Assembly: GCF_009982895.1 (NCBI RefSeq)
Contig: NZ_WXZL01000011.1
Coordinates: 79,382-143,381, forward strand
DNA length: 64,000 nt
Origin: Deinococcus alpinitundrae
GTDB lineage: Bacteria > Deinococcota > Deinococci > Deinococcales > Deinococcaceae
Direction: 5' to 3'
The translations under genes and the position numbers were made by a program. Positions 49,053-57,153 of this stretch are shown here, piece after piece. The notes beneath the pieces were generated by a model. The model saw nothing but the letters and a program-made list of their open reading frames with translations, was not told where the DNA came from and searched no databases. Positions within the stretch are counted from its first letter, which is position 1, and each line of letters opens with the position of its first letter.

Positions 49053-50189
49053 TCATTGGCGCTTACGCGGATCGAAGGCGTCGCGCAGGCCGTCACCGAC
49101 AAATTGCCAGGCCAACACCGCCAGAAAAATGAACACGCCGGGAATCAGCACCCAGGGGCGACCGGTGATGCTCTCGAAACCGCCGTCCTGAGCGACTTTA
49201 ATGAGGCTGCCCCACGAAGCGTAGGGCTCCACCACCCCGATGCCGAGGAAGCTTAGGCCCGATTCGGCCAAGATGAATCCTGGAATGATCAGCGATACCG
49301 AGACGATCAGGTAGCTGAGGGTATTGGGCAGCATGTGGCGGCCAATAATCCGGCTGTCGTACGCGCCCATCGCCTGGGCCGCCTGCACATAATCGAGTTC
49401 GCGGATACTCAGCAATTGACTGCGGACCGTGCGGGCAATGCCGCCCCAGCCGACCACCGAGAGAATACCGATAATGAAGTAGAGTACTAGAATAGGATTG
49501 GCGTCGACGGGGAAGATCGCCCGCAAGGTGATCAGCAAGAACAATTCCGGAATGGCCGAAAGCACCTCGACGATGCGCATGATCAAGGCGTCGGCCCAGC
49601 CCTGGTAGTACCCGGCGATGCCGCCGAAGATGACGCCCAGCAGCACCGAGAAGAAGGTGGCGACCAGGCCGATGCTGAGGCTGATCTGACCGCCGTAGAG
49701 CACGCGGGTAAACTGATCGCGGCCCAGGTTGTCGGTGCCCCATAAATAGATGCGGGCCGGGTCATCTACGCCAAATAGGTGCGCATTCATGGGAATGAAG
49801 CCGAGCAGTTTGTACGAGGCTTGCGGGCGCGACACGAACCAGCGCAGCGGGTAGACCTGCGCCGTATCCTCTGTGTACTTGTCACGGAAGGTGGTCAGGT
49901 CGACTTCACGCTTGACGCCGTAGATAAATGGCGCGGTGTAGCGTCCATCCGCCGTGCGGATATGAATGCTGCTGGGCGGGGCCCATGACACCCGGTTGCT
50001 GTCACTTTCGTACGAGGTGGGCGAGTACGGTGAGAGAAAGCCCGCGAAGATCGCCAGCAGGTACAGCACCGCCAGAATGACGACGCCAAAGCGGGCCAGG
50101 GGGTGTTTGCGAAACTGCTTCCACGCCACCTGGTAGAGGCTCTGAGATTTGACGGCGGCAGATTGAGACAAGGAAGTGGCAGTGGTCAT
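49053..50189 (-). CDS. Peptide ABC transporter permease (DppC type)
   Basis: A 378-residue permease. An N-terminal cytoplasmic stretch and first helix (FGVVILAVLYLLAIFAGFL) are followed by an unusually large periplasmic loop of about 130 residues (from about 70 to 195). The five-helix permease core has the EAA-type loop RELDYVQAAQAMGAYDSRII. It forms the channel with the DppB-type subunit, whose gene ends seven bases upstream. Confidence 0.9.
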   Translation of the reverse strand: MTTATSLSQSAAVKSQSLYQVAWKQFRKHPLARFGVVILAVLYLLAIFAGFLSPYSPTSYESDSNRVSWAPPSSIHIRTADGRYTAPFIYGVKREVDLTTFRDKYTEDTAQVYPLRWFVSRPQASYKLLGFIPMNAHLFGVDDPARIYLWGTDNLGRDQFTRVLYGGQISLSIGLVATFFSVLLGVIFGGIAGYYQGWADALIMRIVEVLSAIPELFLLITLRAIFPVDANPILVLYFIIGILSVVGWGGIARTVRSQLLSIRELDYVQAAQAMGAYDSRIIGRHMLPNTLSYLIVSVSLIIPGFILAESGLSFLGIGVVEPYASWGSLIKVAQDGGFESITGRPWVLIPGVFIFLAVLAWQFVGDGLRDAFDPRKRQ

Positions 50190-50196
50190 ACGAGCC

Positions 50197-51177
50197 TCAG
50201 CTGTAGCGAATGCGCGGATCGACCGCCGCGAGAAGAATGTCAGCCAGGATGTTGCCGATGATGTAGAGCAGCGAAGTGAGGGCCGCCGTACTCACGATGA
50301 CGTACAGATCCTGATTGCCCAGCGAATCGAGCAGCAGCGGCGTCAGCCCCGGCCAGGCGAACACCACCTCGACGAAGCCCGCACCGCCAATCAGGAACGG
50401 GAGTAGGCTACCCAGGGTGGCTACCAGCGGCAAAGAGGCATTCCGGAAGGCGTGCTTGTAGGTCACGATGCTGTCGTTCAGGCCCTTGGCACGCGCCGTG
50501 CGGATGTAGTCTTGCCCCATCACCTCCAGCATCTGACCGCGAATAAAGCGGCTTTCGCTGGAAATCGAGCGCAGCGCCAGCACGATGCTGGGAGCCAGCG
50601 CGTGCAGGAACACGTCCCAGCCGTTGCGGAAAAATCCGGCGTTCTGCAGCGCCCCGCTGCTCTTGCCGGTAATCGGCACGTCCCAGCCGGTGTTCTGCTT
50701 GAGCACCACTAGGCCGTAGATGACCAGCAGCCCAAAGAAAAACGAGGGAATGCCCAGCCCGAAATAAGCCAGCACCGAGATGATCCGGTCAGGCACGCTG
50801 TAGGGCCGCAGCGCACCGTAAATCCCGATCAGCAGCCCGATGGCGTAGGTCAGGACCGTCGAGATGATTACAAGAATCAAGCTGTTCCACAGCCTGGGAG
50901 CGACCAGATCCCAGACCGGCTGGTTGGCGGCAAACGAAATGCCCAGGTTGCCTTTAAGGAGGTTGGTCAGCCAGCGAATGTACTGAACCCACTCGGACTG
51001 GTCGAGTGAGTAGTTGATCTTGAGCTGCGCGAGTTTCTCGGGCGTGACACGCGGGTTTTGCGACAGCTGGGTCAGGAAATCGCCGGGAGCCGCCTGCACG
51101 ACGAAAAACAGCACCAGGGTCGAGATCAGGAAGGTAGGAATGAACTGAAGCAGTCGCCGGAACAAGAAGGGAAGCAA
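50197..51177 (-). CDS. Peptide ABC transporter permease (DppB type)
   Basis: A 326-residue permease with six membrane helices. The start segment LPFLFRRLLQFIPTFLISTL is diagnostic of DppB/OppB, and the cytoplasmic EAA loop is GQDYIRTARAKGLNDSIVTY. The start is a TTG at 51177 with GAGGTG about five bases upstream. It is separated from the binding-protein gene by 169 bases holding a strong hairpin, which should lower permease expression relative to the binding protein. Confidence 0.9.
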   Translation of the reverse strand: MLPFLFRRLLQFIPTFLISTLVLFFVVQAAPGDFLTQLSQNPRVTPEKLAQLKINYSLDQSEWVQYIRWLTNLLKGNLGISFAANQPVWDLVAPRLWNSLILVIISTVLTYAIGLLIGIYGALRPYSVPDRIISVLAYFGLGIPSFFFGLLVIYGLVVLKQNTGWDVPITGKSSGALQNAGFFRNGWDVFLHALAPSIVLALRSISSESRFIRGQMLEVMGQDYIRTARAKGLNDSIVTYKHAFRNASLPLVATLGSLLPFLIGGAGFVEVVFAWPGLTPLLLDSLGNQDLYVIVSTAALTSLLYIIGNILADILLAAVDPRIRYS

Positions 51178-51284
51178 GCGGGCACCTCGCGGAGTTGGAA
51201 GAGACGTGTTCCTGGGCCAGTTGACCTGAAGCCTGCAAGGGCGCTGTGCCCGGCACGGATATCAAAGGCGGAGTTCAATAAAGT

Positions 51285-51312
51285 GCGCGAGACCCAGCGG
51301 GGGATCTCGCGC
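51285..51312 (-). terminator. Intra-operon hairpin after the binding-protein gene
   Basis: On the minus strand GCGCGAGA (51312-51305) pairs with TCTCGCGC (51292-51285) around a 12-base loop, followed by ACTTTATT. The T run is imperfect, so partial termination or a 3'-protective role is likely. Confidence 0.6.
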
Positions 51313-51346
51313 GGCGCTCAGATGCTTGGGCGCGGGGGAAGGCGGG

Positions 51347-53128
51347 TTACTTGCTCAGCCAGGTCAGGTCGAGGTCGCGCACACCGAAGTAGAGGCTGGC
51401 CCACAGCGGGGTGGCGATCTTCTTGGGGGACTCGCCCTGCACGCGGGTATCCCAGACGTAGTGGGCGTTCTGGCTCAATAGGTAGATCAGGCCCTGGTTC
51501 TCGACCTGGAGCTGCTGAATTTGGTTGGAGATGGCCTTGCGCTTGGCCTGATCGAACTCGGCCGTGCTCTTGTAAAAGAGGTTGAGTTGCTGGGTTTCCC
51601 AGGGCGCGATGCACTGCTTGGACTGGTTGTAGCCGTTGAGGTCGCCGCCGCACTCGAAGATCGAGGCCACGCCCACCGGGTTGATGAAGCCGCCGCCGTT
51701 GAGGCCGGTGATGGCCGCGTCGAACTTGCGGTCGGTGGTGGACCCGCCGTTGGTGGGGTAGATGACTTCAAGCGCCTGGTTGAAGGGAATGAAGTTGGTC
51801 TTGACTTCCACGCCGGCTTTCTTGGCCTCGTCGGAGAAGATCTGGGCCATCTGCTGGCGGCGGTTGTTCTCCGAGTTGGTCAGCAGGGTAAAGCTCAGGC
51901 GGTTGCCCTTGCTGTCCACCCGGATACCGTCCGCGCCGCGCTTCTTGAAGCCGAGCTCGTCGAGTTTCTTGTTGGCGTCGGCGACGTTGTACTTGTACTT
52001 GTCCACGTTGGGAGCCACCCACTCGCTATAGAGCGGGTAGACGCTGGTCCAGGCTGCGACGCCCAGGCCGCCCAGCACCTGATCGATCATCTGGGGCTTG
52101 TTGATCAGTTCGCTCATGGCTTGGCGGAACTTGGGATTGCGAAAGAGCGTCTGCTTGAACGGATCGCTGCTCTTGTTAAAGTTGAAGTACATGTAGTCCA
52201 CGCTGCCCTGCGGTCCGGCGTTGGCCAGCACGTCCACGTTGAGCTTGCCGCCGTTCTTGGCCGCCACGATCTGGGCGAGCTGGTCGCGGTTGCTCGGCGC
52301 GAACAGATCGACGTTGCCCGCCAGGAACTGCGCGAGCTGGGCGTTGAGATCCTTCACGACGCTGTACTGAATGCCGTCCATGTAAGGGACGGGCCGGCCC
52401 GCGCTGTCCTTGTTCCACTGGCCGTAGTAGGGGTTCTTGACCAGCGACAGGCGCTCGCCACGCTTGTAGCTCGCCACCTTGAAGTCACCGCTGACGACCA
52501 GCTTGCTGGGGTCGGTTTCGGGTCCCCACAGCGCGCGCACCGCCTTGACGCCTGCCGCACCGCCCGCCCCGAACGCCTTGCCGAAGATGTGGTCCGGCAG
52601 CGGGGTGATGTAGGAAATGGTTTCCAGGTTCTGCACCGTGGCGCGCGGGAAGGTGATGCTCAGCTGCAAGTTGCCGAGTTTCTTGAACGTCACCGGCTTG
52701 CCGCCATCGGTGAAGTACGAGAAGAGGTTGGCTTCCTCGTCGGTCGAGTAGATCTTCATGGTGCTGATGTAGTCGTCGGCGGTGATGGCCTGACCGTCAC
52801 TCCACTTGAGTTCGGGGCGCAGCGTGAAGGTGAAGGTGCGGTTGTCCTTGGACTGGGTAAAGCTCTGGGCCATATACGGGATGTACTCGTAGGTGTAGGG
52901 ATCCACGCCCAGCAGGCCGCCCGCATCGGTGAGTTCAGGGATGTTGGGCCGGCCCTGGGCCACCAGCGGGTTGTAGGTATCGAAGTCGCCCGCGACATTC
53001 ATTCTCAGCGTACCGCCTGTCTTGACGTCGCTGGGCTTACTTACGGTGCGGTCCGCCGGGTGGACAAACGGGGTGGCGCTGGCGGCTCCAAGCGTCAGGG
53101 CGGCGGCAAACATCAGTACTTTCTTCAT
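51347..53128 (-). CDS. Peptide-binding protein of the ABC transporter (family 5)
   Basis: A 593-residue extracytoplasmic solute-binding protein: signal peptide MKKVLMFAAALTLGAASA, then the family 5 fold with GGTLRMNVAGDFDTYNPLVA near the N-terminus, LRPELKWSDGQAITADDYIS, and the closing region. The start at 53128 has AAGGAG five bases upstream. As first gene of the operon, behind a near-consensus promoter, it is likely the most expressed. It captures peptides or related solutes for the DppBCDF-type genes downstream. Confidence 0.92.
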   Translation of the reverse strand: MKKVLMFAAALTLGAASATPFVHPADRTVSKPSDVKTGGTLRMNVAGDFDTYNPLVAQGRPNIPELTDAGGLLGVDPYTYEYIPYMAQSFTQSKDNRTFTFTLRPELKWSDGQAITADDYISTMKIYSTDEEANLFSYFTDGGKPVTFKKLGNLQLSITFPRATVQNLETISYITPLPDHIFGKAFGAGGAAGVKAVRALWGPETDPSKLVVSGDFKVASYKRGERLSLVKNPYYGQWNKDSAGRPVPYMDGIQYSVVKDLNAQLAQFLAGNVDLFAPSNRDQLAQIVAAKNGGKLNVDVLANAGPQGSVDYMYFNFNKSSDPFKQTLFRNPKFRQAMSELINKPQMIDQVLGGLGVAAWTSVYPLYSEWVAPNVDKYKYNVADANKKLDELGFKKRGADGIRVDSKGNRLSFTLLTNSENNRRQQMAQIFSDEAKKAGVEVKTNFIPFNQALEVIYPTNGGSTTDRKFDAAITGLNGGGFINPVGVASIFECGGDLNGYNQSKQCIAPWETQQLNLFYKSTAEFDQAKRKAISNQIQQLQVENQGLIYLLSQNAHYVWDTRVQGESPKKIATPLWASLYFGVRDLDLTWLSK

Positions 53129-53277
53129 TCGTTCTCCTTGAGGATCAAAAACCAGGACTTGAAAATCAAAAATCAGGAAGGATCGCTTTCGGTCCAGAAT
53201 GCTCAGCACGGAGATGTGATCTGAGGGTCAGCCTTCTCCGGCTTGGGAGGCGCATTAGAATGGACGGCAGCGCCCGT

Positions 53278-53307
53278 ACTATAAGCGTGCTTTTTTGCCG
53301 GGGTCAA
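53278..53307 (-). promoter_or_regulatory. Promoter of the peptide ABC operon
   Basis: On the minus strand TTGACC (53307-53302), an 18-base spacer and TATAGT (53283-53278). It gives a leader of about 145 bases before the binding-protein ATG. The region upstream is AT-rich, which fits a strong promoter. Confidence 0.75.
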
Positions 53308-53376
53308 GCAAACAGCTTATTTTTAGTAAGCCAGACAGCCTATGCCAACCCAGACACGCTGTCTTTGTTTCAAACG

Positions 53377-53407
53377 AAAAGCCTAACCCCCATCAAGAGG
53401 TCAGGCG
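53377..53407 (-). terminator. Terminator after secG
   Basis: On the minus strand GCCTGACC pairs with GGTTAGGC (8 bp, one G-T pair), followed by TTTT at 53380-53377. Confidence 0.75.
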
Positions 53408-53430
53408 TTAAGTGTGAGACGAGCAGCGTT

Positions 53431-53661
53431 TCAGCGGGAGAGAATGTTGATCAGCAGGGCCAGCAACATGAAGAATCCGCCCAGGATACTGCTAATGCGG
53501 ATCAGGCCGCCCTCTACGCCGCGCCCGCCGAAGAGGTCACCGCCTGAGGCCAGGCTAGCCGACAACCCGGCCTGCTTGGGCACTTGCAGTAACACGAAAA
53601 ATACCAGTCCAACGCAGATCAGCGCGAATAGAGCGATAAAGATGGAGAGCAGTGCGGTCAT
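53431..53661 (-). CDS. secG: Preprotein translocase subunit SecG
   Basis: A 76-residue protein with two membrane helices (LLSIFIALFALICVGLVFFVLL and LIRISSILGGFFMLLALLINIL) joined by the Gly-rich loop ASGGDLFGGRG. The length and pattern are typical of SecG, which assists SecYE. The start at 53661 has GAGG about ten bases upstream. A tRNA-Leu gene lies 24 bases upstream on the same strand, so the two are probably co-transcribed. Confidence 0.92.
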   Translation of the reverse strand: MTALLSIFIALFALICVGLVFFVLLQVPKQAGLSASLASGGDLFGGRGVEGGLIRISSILGGFFMLLALLINILSR

Positions 53662-53685
53662 AATCAGGGTTCCTCTGGATCGTTG

Positions 53686-53767
53686 TGGTGCCGGAGATGG
53701 GAGTCGAACCCACACGGTTTCCCGCTTGATTTTGAGTCAAGTGCGTCTGCCATTCCGCCACTCCGGC
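53686..53767 (-). tRNA. tRNA-Leu (anticodon CAA)
   Basis: On the minus strand: acceptor GCCGGAG/CTCCGGC, D-arm GTGGCGGAATGGCAGACGC, anticodon stem CTTGA/TCAAG with loop CTCAAAA (anticodon CAA), a class II variable arm, T-arm GTGGG-TTCGACT-CCCAT, discriminator A and an encoded CCA. It reads TTG leucine codons. Confidence 0.95.
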
Positions 53768-53841
53768 GACTCGTGAACCCGCTGCAGCTTTGCCACTGAA
53801 GCGAGGGCAAGCGTGATGCTAGCAGGCGGCGCACGCTGAGG

Positions 53842-55110
53842 TCAACTCACCGGGTCGGGGGCAGGGTCCGGCACGGCCCCGATCCGCGCTCCGATGTCGC
53901 GCCGAAGTTGCGCTCCGGCAAAAAGCGCGGCGTCGGCCAGCCGGTAAGCCCGGCCCAGCGCGGCGTTGAGGGTGGGTGCACAGGCCTGCACCGCCAGCAC
54001 CCGGCCCCCGCTGGACACCAGCTGCCCGGCGTGCAGCGCCGTGCCCGCCTGAAAGATTTGTTCGCCCGCACCGGGAGTAGGCAGGTGCAGCGGGATGCCG
54101 GTCTGCGGCTGGGCCGGGTAGCCGGGTGCGGCCAGCACGATCACGGCGCTGGCCTCGTCGCGAAAACGGACCTGGTCGGCGCTCAGGTCGCTGCGTACGC
54201 AGGCCAGGGCAATCTCGGCCAGATCGCTGTCCAGCAGCGGCAGCACCGCCTCGGCCTCGGGATCGCCGAAGCGCGCATTGAATTCCACCACCTTTGGCCC
54301 CCCGGCGGTCAGCATGAGGCCGGCGTACAGCACGCCGACATAAGGGTAGCCTTCCTGGCGCATCCCGCGCAGGGTCACGTCCAGAATCCCGGTCTGCACC
54401 CGGCGGAGGTCAGCGTCCGAGACAGGAAAAGGGCAGATCACGCCCATGCCGCCGGTCATCGGGCCGACATCGCCCGCGAAGATGGTCTTGTGGTCCTGGG
54501 CGGGCGGCATCATCACGGCCCGCTCACCGTCACAGAAGGCCAGCACCGTGACTTCCTGCCCCACCATGAACTCCTCGATGACGGCCTGGGCCTGCGGCAC
54601 CTCGAAGATGGCGTGCAGCGCCGCGTGCGCCTCGGCGTGGGTGTGGGCGATGGTCACGCCCTTTCCGGCGCGCAGGCCCGCGTCCTTGACGACCAACGGT
54701 AGTGGCTGGCTCCCGGCGTACGCCAGCGCCGTATCCAGCTCCGCAAAGCTGCGGTGGCCAGCTGTCGGGACGCCGTGACGAAGCATGAACGCCTTGCTCC
54801 AGACCTTGTCGCCCTCGATACGGGCTGCGGCCTGCGTGGGGCCGAAGGCGGGAATGCCCGCTCCTTGCAGGGCGTCGATGACTCCGGCGGCCAGCGGCGC
54901 TTCGGGGCCGACAATGACCAGATCGGCTTGCTCGGCGAGGGCCAGGGCCGTCACCGAGGCAGGCGATTGGTCGCCGCGTATCAGCCGGGCCTGCCGGGCC
55001 ATGCCGGGATTGCCGGGCGTGCAAAGCACCTCGGTGACGCTCGGCGCGCGGCCCAGCGCCTCGACGATGGCGTGTTCACGCCCGCCGCCGCCAACGACCA
55101 GTACCTTCAC
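53842..55110 (-). CDS. purD: Phosphoribosylamine-glycine ligase
   Basis: A 422-residue ATP-grasp enzyme of purine synthesis. The N-terminal motif is KVLVVGGGGREHAI; the ATP-grasp region has SKAFMLRHGVPTAGHRSF, PLVVKDAGLRAGKGV and the closing signature VVEFNARFGDPEAEAVLPLL. The start is a GTG at 55110 that overlaps the MBL-hydrolase stop by four bases. The frame continues upstream but without homology. It is the third gene of a small-membrane-protein/MBL/purD unit. Confidence 0.95.
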   Translation of the reverse strand: MKVLVVGGGGREHAIVEALGRAPSVTEVLCTPGNPGMARQARLIRGDQSPASVTALALAEQADLVIVGPEAPLAAGVIDALQGAGIPAFGPTQAAARIEGDKVWSKAFMLRHGVPTAGHRSFAELDTALAYAGSQPLPLVVKDAGLRAGKGVTIAHTHAEAHAALHAIFEVPQAQAVIEEFMVGQEVTVLAFCDGERAVMMPPAQDHKTIFAGDVGPMTGGMGVICPFPVSDADLRRVQTGILDVTLRGMRQEGYPYVGVLYAGLMLTAGGPKVVEFNARFGDPEAEAVLPLLDSDLAEIALACVRSDLSADQVRFRDEASAVIVLAAPGYPAQPQTGIPLHLPTPGAGEQIFQAGTALHAGQLVSSGGRVLAVQACAPTLNAALGRAYRLADAALFAGAQLRRDIGARIGAVPDPAPDPVS

Positions 55111-56030
55111 GCCTGCCCGCCTTGCCCCTGCTTGTGGAAATACCGCGCCAGGCCCTGCACGCTCATCCAGGGTGGGCAGGCCAGCGTGAACTTGTCGGCC
55201 AGTCCCGACTCCTCGGCGTCGAGGTCGGCTCGCAACTCGGCGCTGAAGGTGCGGGTGACGTGTTCCAGGTCCTCGCCCGCCGCCAGCCGGGTCCCGACCC
55301 GCTGGGCGTCGGTCCGGATGTTGGCGATCAGGCCGTCCCAGTGCGCTGCGCTCTGCACATAGCTGCCGAAATGCGCCAGGTGCAGCCGCCGGGCCGTGAG
55401 GCCGCGCAGCAGGGCGATACTCTGCGCCCAGGCATTCAAGTCGATGTCGGGCGGTGGGGTGGGTGGACGCGGACTCTGCGGCAGGGCGATGCGCACCCCG
55501 CCCACGTCGCCCACGTAGAGGTCGTCGCCAGCGTGGTACGACACGTGGTGAACGGCGTGCCCCGGCGTGTAATGCACCTTCACACCTTCCGGCAGGCCGC
55601 TGAAGGCCAGCGTCTCGCCGCCGTGCAAGACGATCAGGCGATCGGCGGGCACCGGCTGCATCTCGCCCCACAGCGTCTGCATCTGGTCGCCGTAGATCTG
55701 GGCGGCGCTGGCGATCAGCCGCTCGGGACGGCTCAGGTGTTTCGCGCCGCGCTCGTGGACATAGACGCGGGCTTTCGGCAAGCGTGCGGCCAGCGACCCC
55801 GCCGCGCCCGCGTGATCAAAATGGATGTGGGTCAGCAGGAGGTGGCGCACGTCGCTCAACTCTGCGCCCAGTTTCTGAAGGCCGCGTTCCAGCGCTGGGA
55901 GGGTGCTGCTGGGGCCGGTATCGACGAGCGCCAGGCCGTCGCCGGTGTCAAAGACGTAGCTGGCGATGCTGCCCGGCACGCCCATGAAGTCGAGGTCGAT
56001 CAGGTTCGCGCCCGCGCCCAGTGGGGCCAC
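55107..56030 (-). CDS. Metallo-beta-lactamase-fold hydrolase
   Basis: A 307-residue MBL-fold protein. The zinc motif THIHFDHAG sits near residue 67, and further metal ligands lie in YTPGHAVHHVSYH and GDVGGVRIALP. The C-terminal helical domain has the HFGSYVQSAAHWDG segment seen in hydrolases of the RNase Z/flavoprotein-distant branch. The substrate is unknown. The start is a GTG at 56030, one base after the small membrane protein's stop. Its linkage to purD is probably only transcriptional. Confidence 0.88.
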   Translation of the reverse strand: MAPLGAGANLIDLDFMGVPGSIASYVFDTGDGLALVDTGPSSTLPALERGLQKLGAELSDVRHLLLTHIHFDHAGAAGSLAARLPKARVYVHERGAKHLSRPERLIASAAQIYGDQMQTLWGEMQPVPADRLIVLHGGETLAFSGLPEGVKVHYTPGHAVHHVSYHAGDDLYVGDVGGVRIALPQSPRPPTPPPDIDLNAWAQSIALLRGLTARRLHLAHFGSYVQSAAHWDGLIANIRTDAQRVGTRLAAGEDLEHVTRTFSAELRADLDAEESGLADKFTLACPPWMSVQGLARYFHKQGQGGQA

Positions 56031-56031
56031 C

Positions 56032-56205
56032 TTAAGCCATCCCCGTCAGGCGCGCGCCGACCAGCGCCAGCGCCAGCACCGCCTGGAGGCTGGCGGTCCA
56101 GCTGAGTGGCCGGGCCGAGGGGGTGCCCCGCAGCGGCCCGAAGGCGGCCAGGCCCAGCAGCAGAGCGGAAAACAAAATGAGAGTCACGAGTGCCCACAAG
56201 ATCAT
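56032..56205 (-). CDS. Small membrane protein, 57 residues
   Basis: A short protein with two hydrophobic helices (ILWALVTLILFSALLLGLAA and ASLQAVLALALVGARLTG). The ATG at 56205 lies seven bases after a TAGACT box (56218-56213), a leaderless layout that supports it as the first gene of the MBL-purD operon. The stop is one base before the MBL GTG. No family was recognised. Confidence 0.7.
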   Translation of the reverse strand: MILWALVTLILFSALLLGLAAFGPLRGTPSARPLSWTASLQAVLALALVGARLTGMA

Positions 56206-56260
56206 GCCGTGAAGTCTAACAAGCGACTGGCGACTGCGTCGTGGGTCTGTCTGACGAGGG

Positions 56261-56608
56261 CTAAGTGTGCTGGCGGGCCGAGAGGGCGGTCAGCGCCGCG
56301 AAGTCGTCGGGTTGCCGGGGATCGTCCAGGGCCGCCTTGTTGCGCCCGGTGTGGCCGCATTTCTGGCAGCGGTAGACGATCATCCAGCCTTTTTTGGGGT
56401 GCTGCTCGACCTCCACCGGCTCCAGCAGACCGCCGCAGTCGGACGCCCGGTCACCAGGAAACACGTCGAGGTGCAGGCTGTGCAGGCAGGCCGGGCAGTG
56501 GTTACGCACCGAGCCGTTGCTCAGCGGCAGCACGTCCAGGCCGCAGTGGGCACAGCGAAAGGCCGTGTTAGTGCCGGAGACGGTGAAGCGGCGGCTGGCG
56601 CTGCTCAC
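56261..56608 (-). CDS. RNHCP-domain zinc protein
   Basis: A 115-residue protein with two zinc-binding units: FRCAHCGLDV and, after the signature RNHCPACLHS, a YRCQKCGHTG pair. The RNHCP motif defines a small family of unknown function. The start is a GTG at 56608, overlapping the stop of the upstream membrane protein by four bases (GTGA), so the two are coupled. Nucleic-acid or ribosome binding is a guess from the zinc ribbons. Confidence 0.8.
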   Translation of the reverse strand: MSSASRRFTVSGTNTAFRCAHCGLDVLPLSNGSVRNHCPACLHSLHLDVFPGDRASDCGGLLEPVEVEQHPKKGWMIVYRCQKCGHTGRNKAALDDPRQPDDFAALTALSARQHT

Positions 56609-57069
56609 GGCCCACCCCGAGACTTGCCGCGCCGCCAGGTGGCCCAGCGGCTGTCGAGGTAGGCGCGCACGTCGGGCACACCCACCAGCAGCAGGCCGCA
56701 GCCGACAAACAGCAGGCCCACCAGCGTCACGATCCAGCCGCCCCAGGCTCCCTGTCCCGCCACCAGCCCGACCAGCATCGCCAGCACGCCCAGGCCGATA
56801 CTGAGTGAAGTGGTCACGCGCCAGGCCAGCACCGAGCCTCTGTCGACGTTCCACAGCAGCCAGCCCGAGGCCAGCAGGCTCAGGGCGTTGGTCGACCAGC
56901 GGAGAAAGTCGCCCTGAATCCATTTGGCGACTACTGGCACAGCGGCGGTGAGCAGAATCATCAGCAGCACGGCGCGGGTGGTGGTCTGCCCACCCATCGG
57001 CGGGTTCGGCGGGCGGCTGGACTGGCGGCTGGAGCACGGGGGAGGAGAGCCGGACATGTGAGCAGTCAA
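56605..57069 (-). CDS. Membrane protein coupled to the RNHCP gene
   Basis: About 154 residues with four hydrophobic helices (AVLLMILLTAAVPVVAKW, ALSLLASGWLLW, LSIGLGVLAMLVGLVAG, WIVTLVGLLFVGCGLLLV) and a basic C-terminus (RWATWRRGKSRGGP). The start is uncertain: a TTG at 57069 is eight bases after GGGAGG, and an ATG at 57057 is the next candidate. No family was recognised. Confidence 0.6.
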   Translation of the reverse strand: MTAHMSGSPPPCSSRQSSRPPNPPMGGQTTTRAVLLMILLTAAVPVVAKWIQGDFLRWSTNALSLLASGWLLWNVDRGSVLAWRVTTSLSIGLGVLAMLVGLVAGQGAWGGWIVTLVGLLFVGCGLLLVGVPDVRAYLDSRWATWRRGKSRGGP

Positions 57070-57153
57070 GCACACGGCCTCCCGAAATTCAGCGGCGCAG
57101 TGTCCCGTTGCCGTGTCTCGTTGCCCGGTTATCCAGCCCGACTTGCTGTCCGC

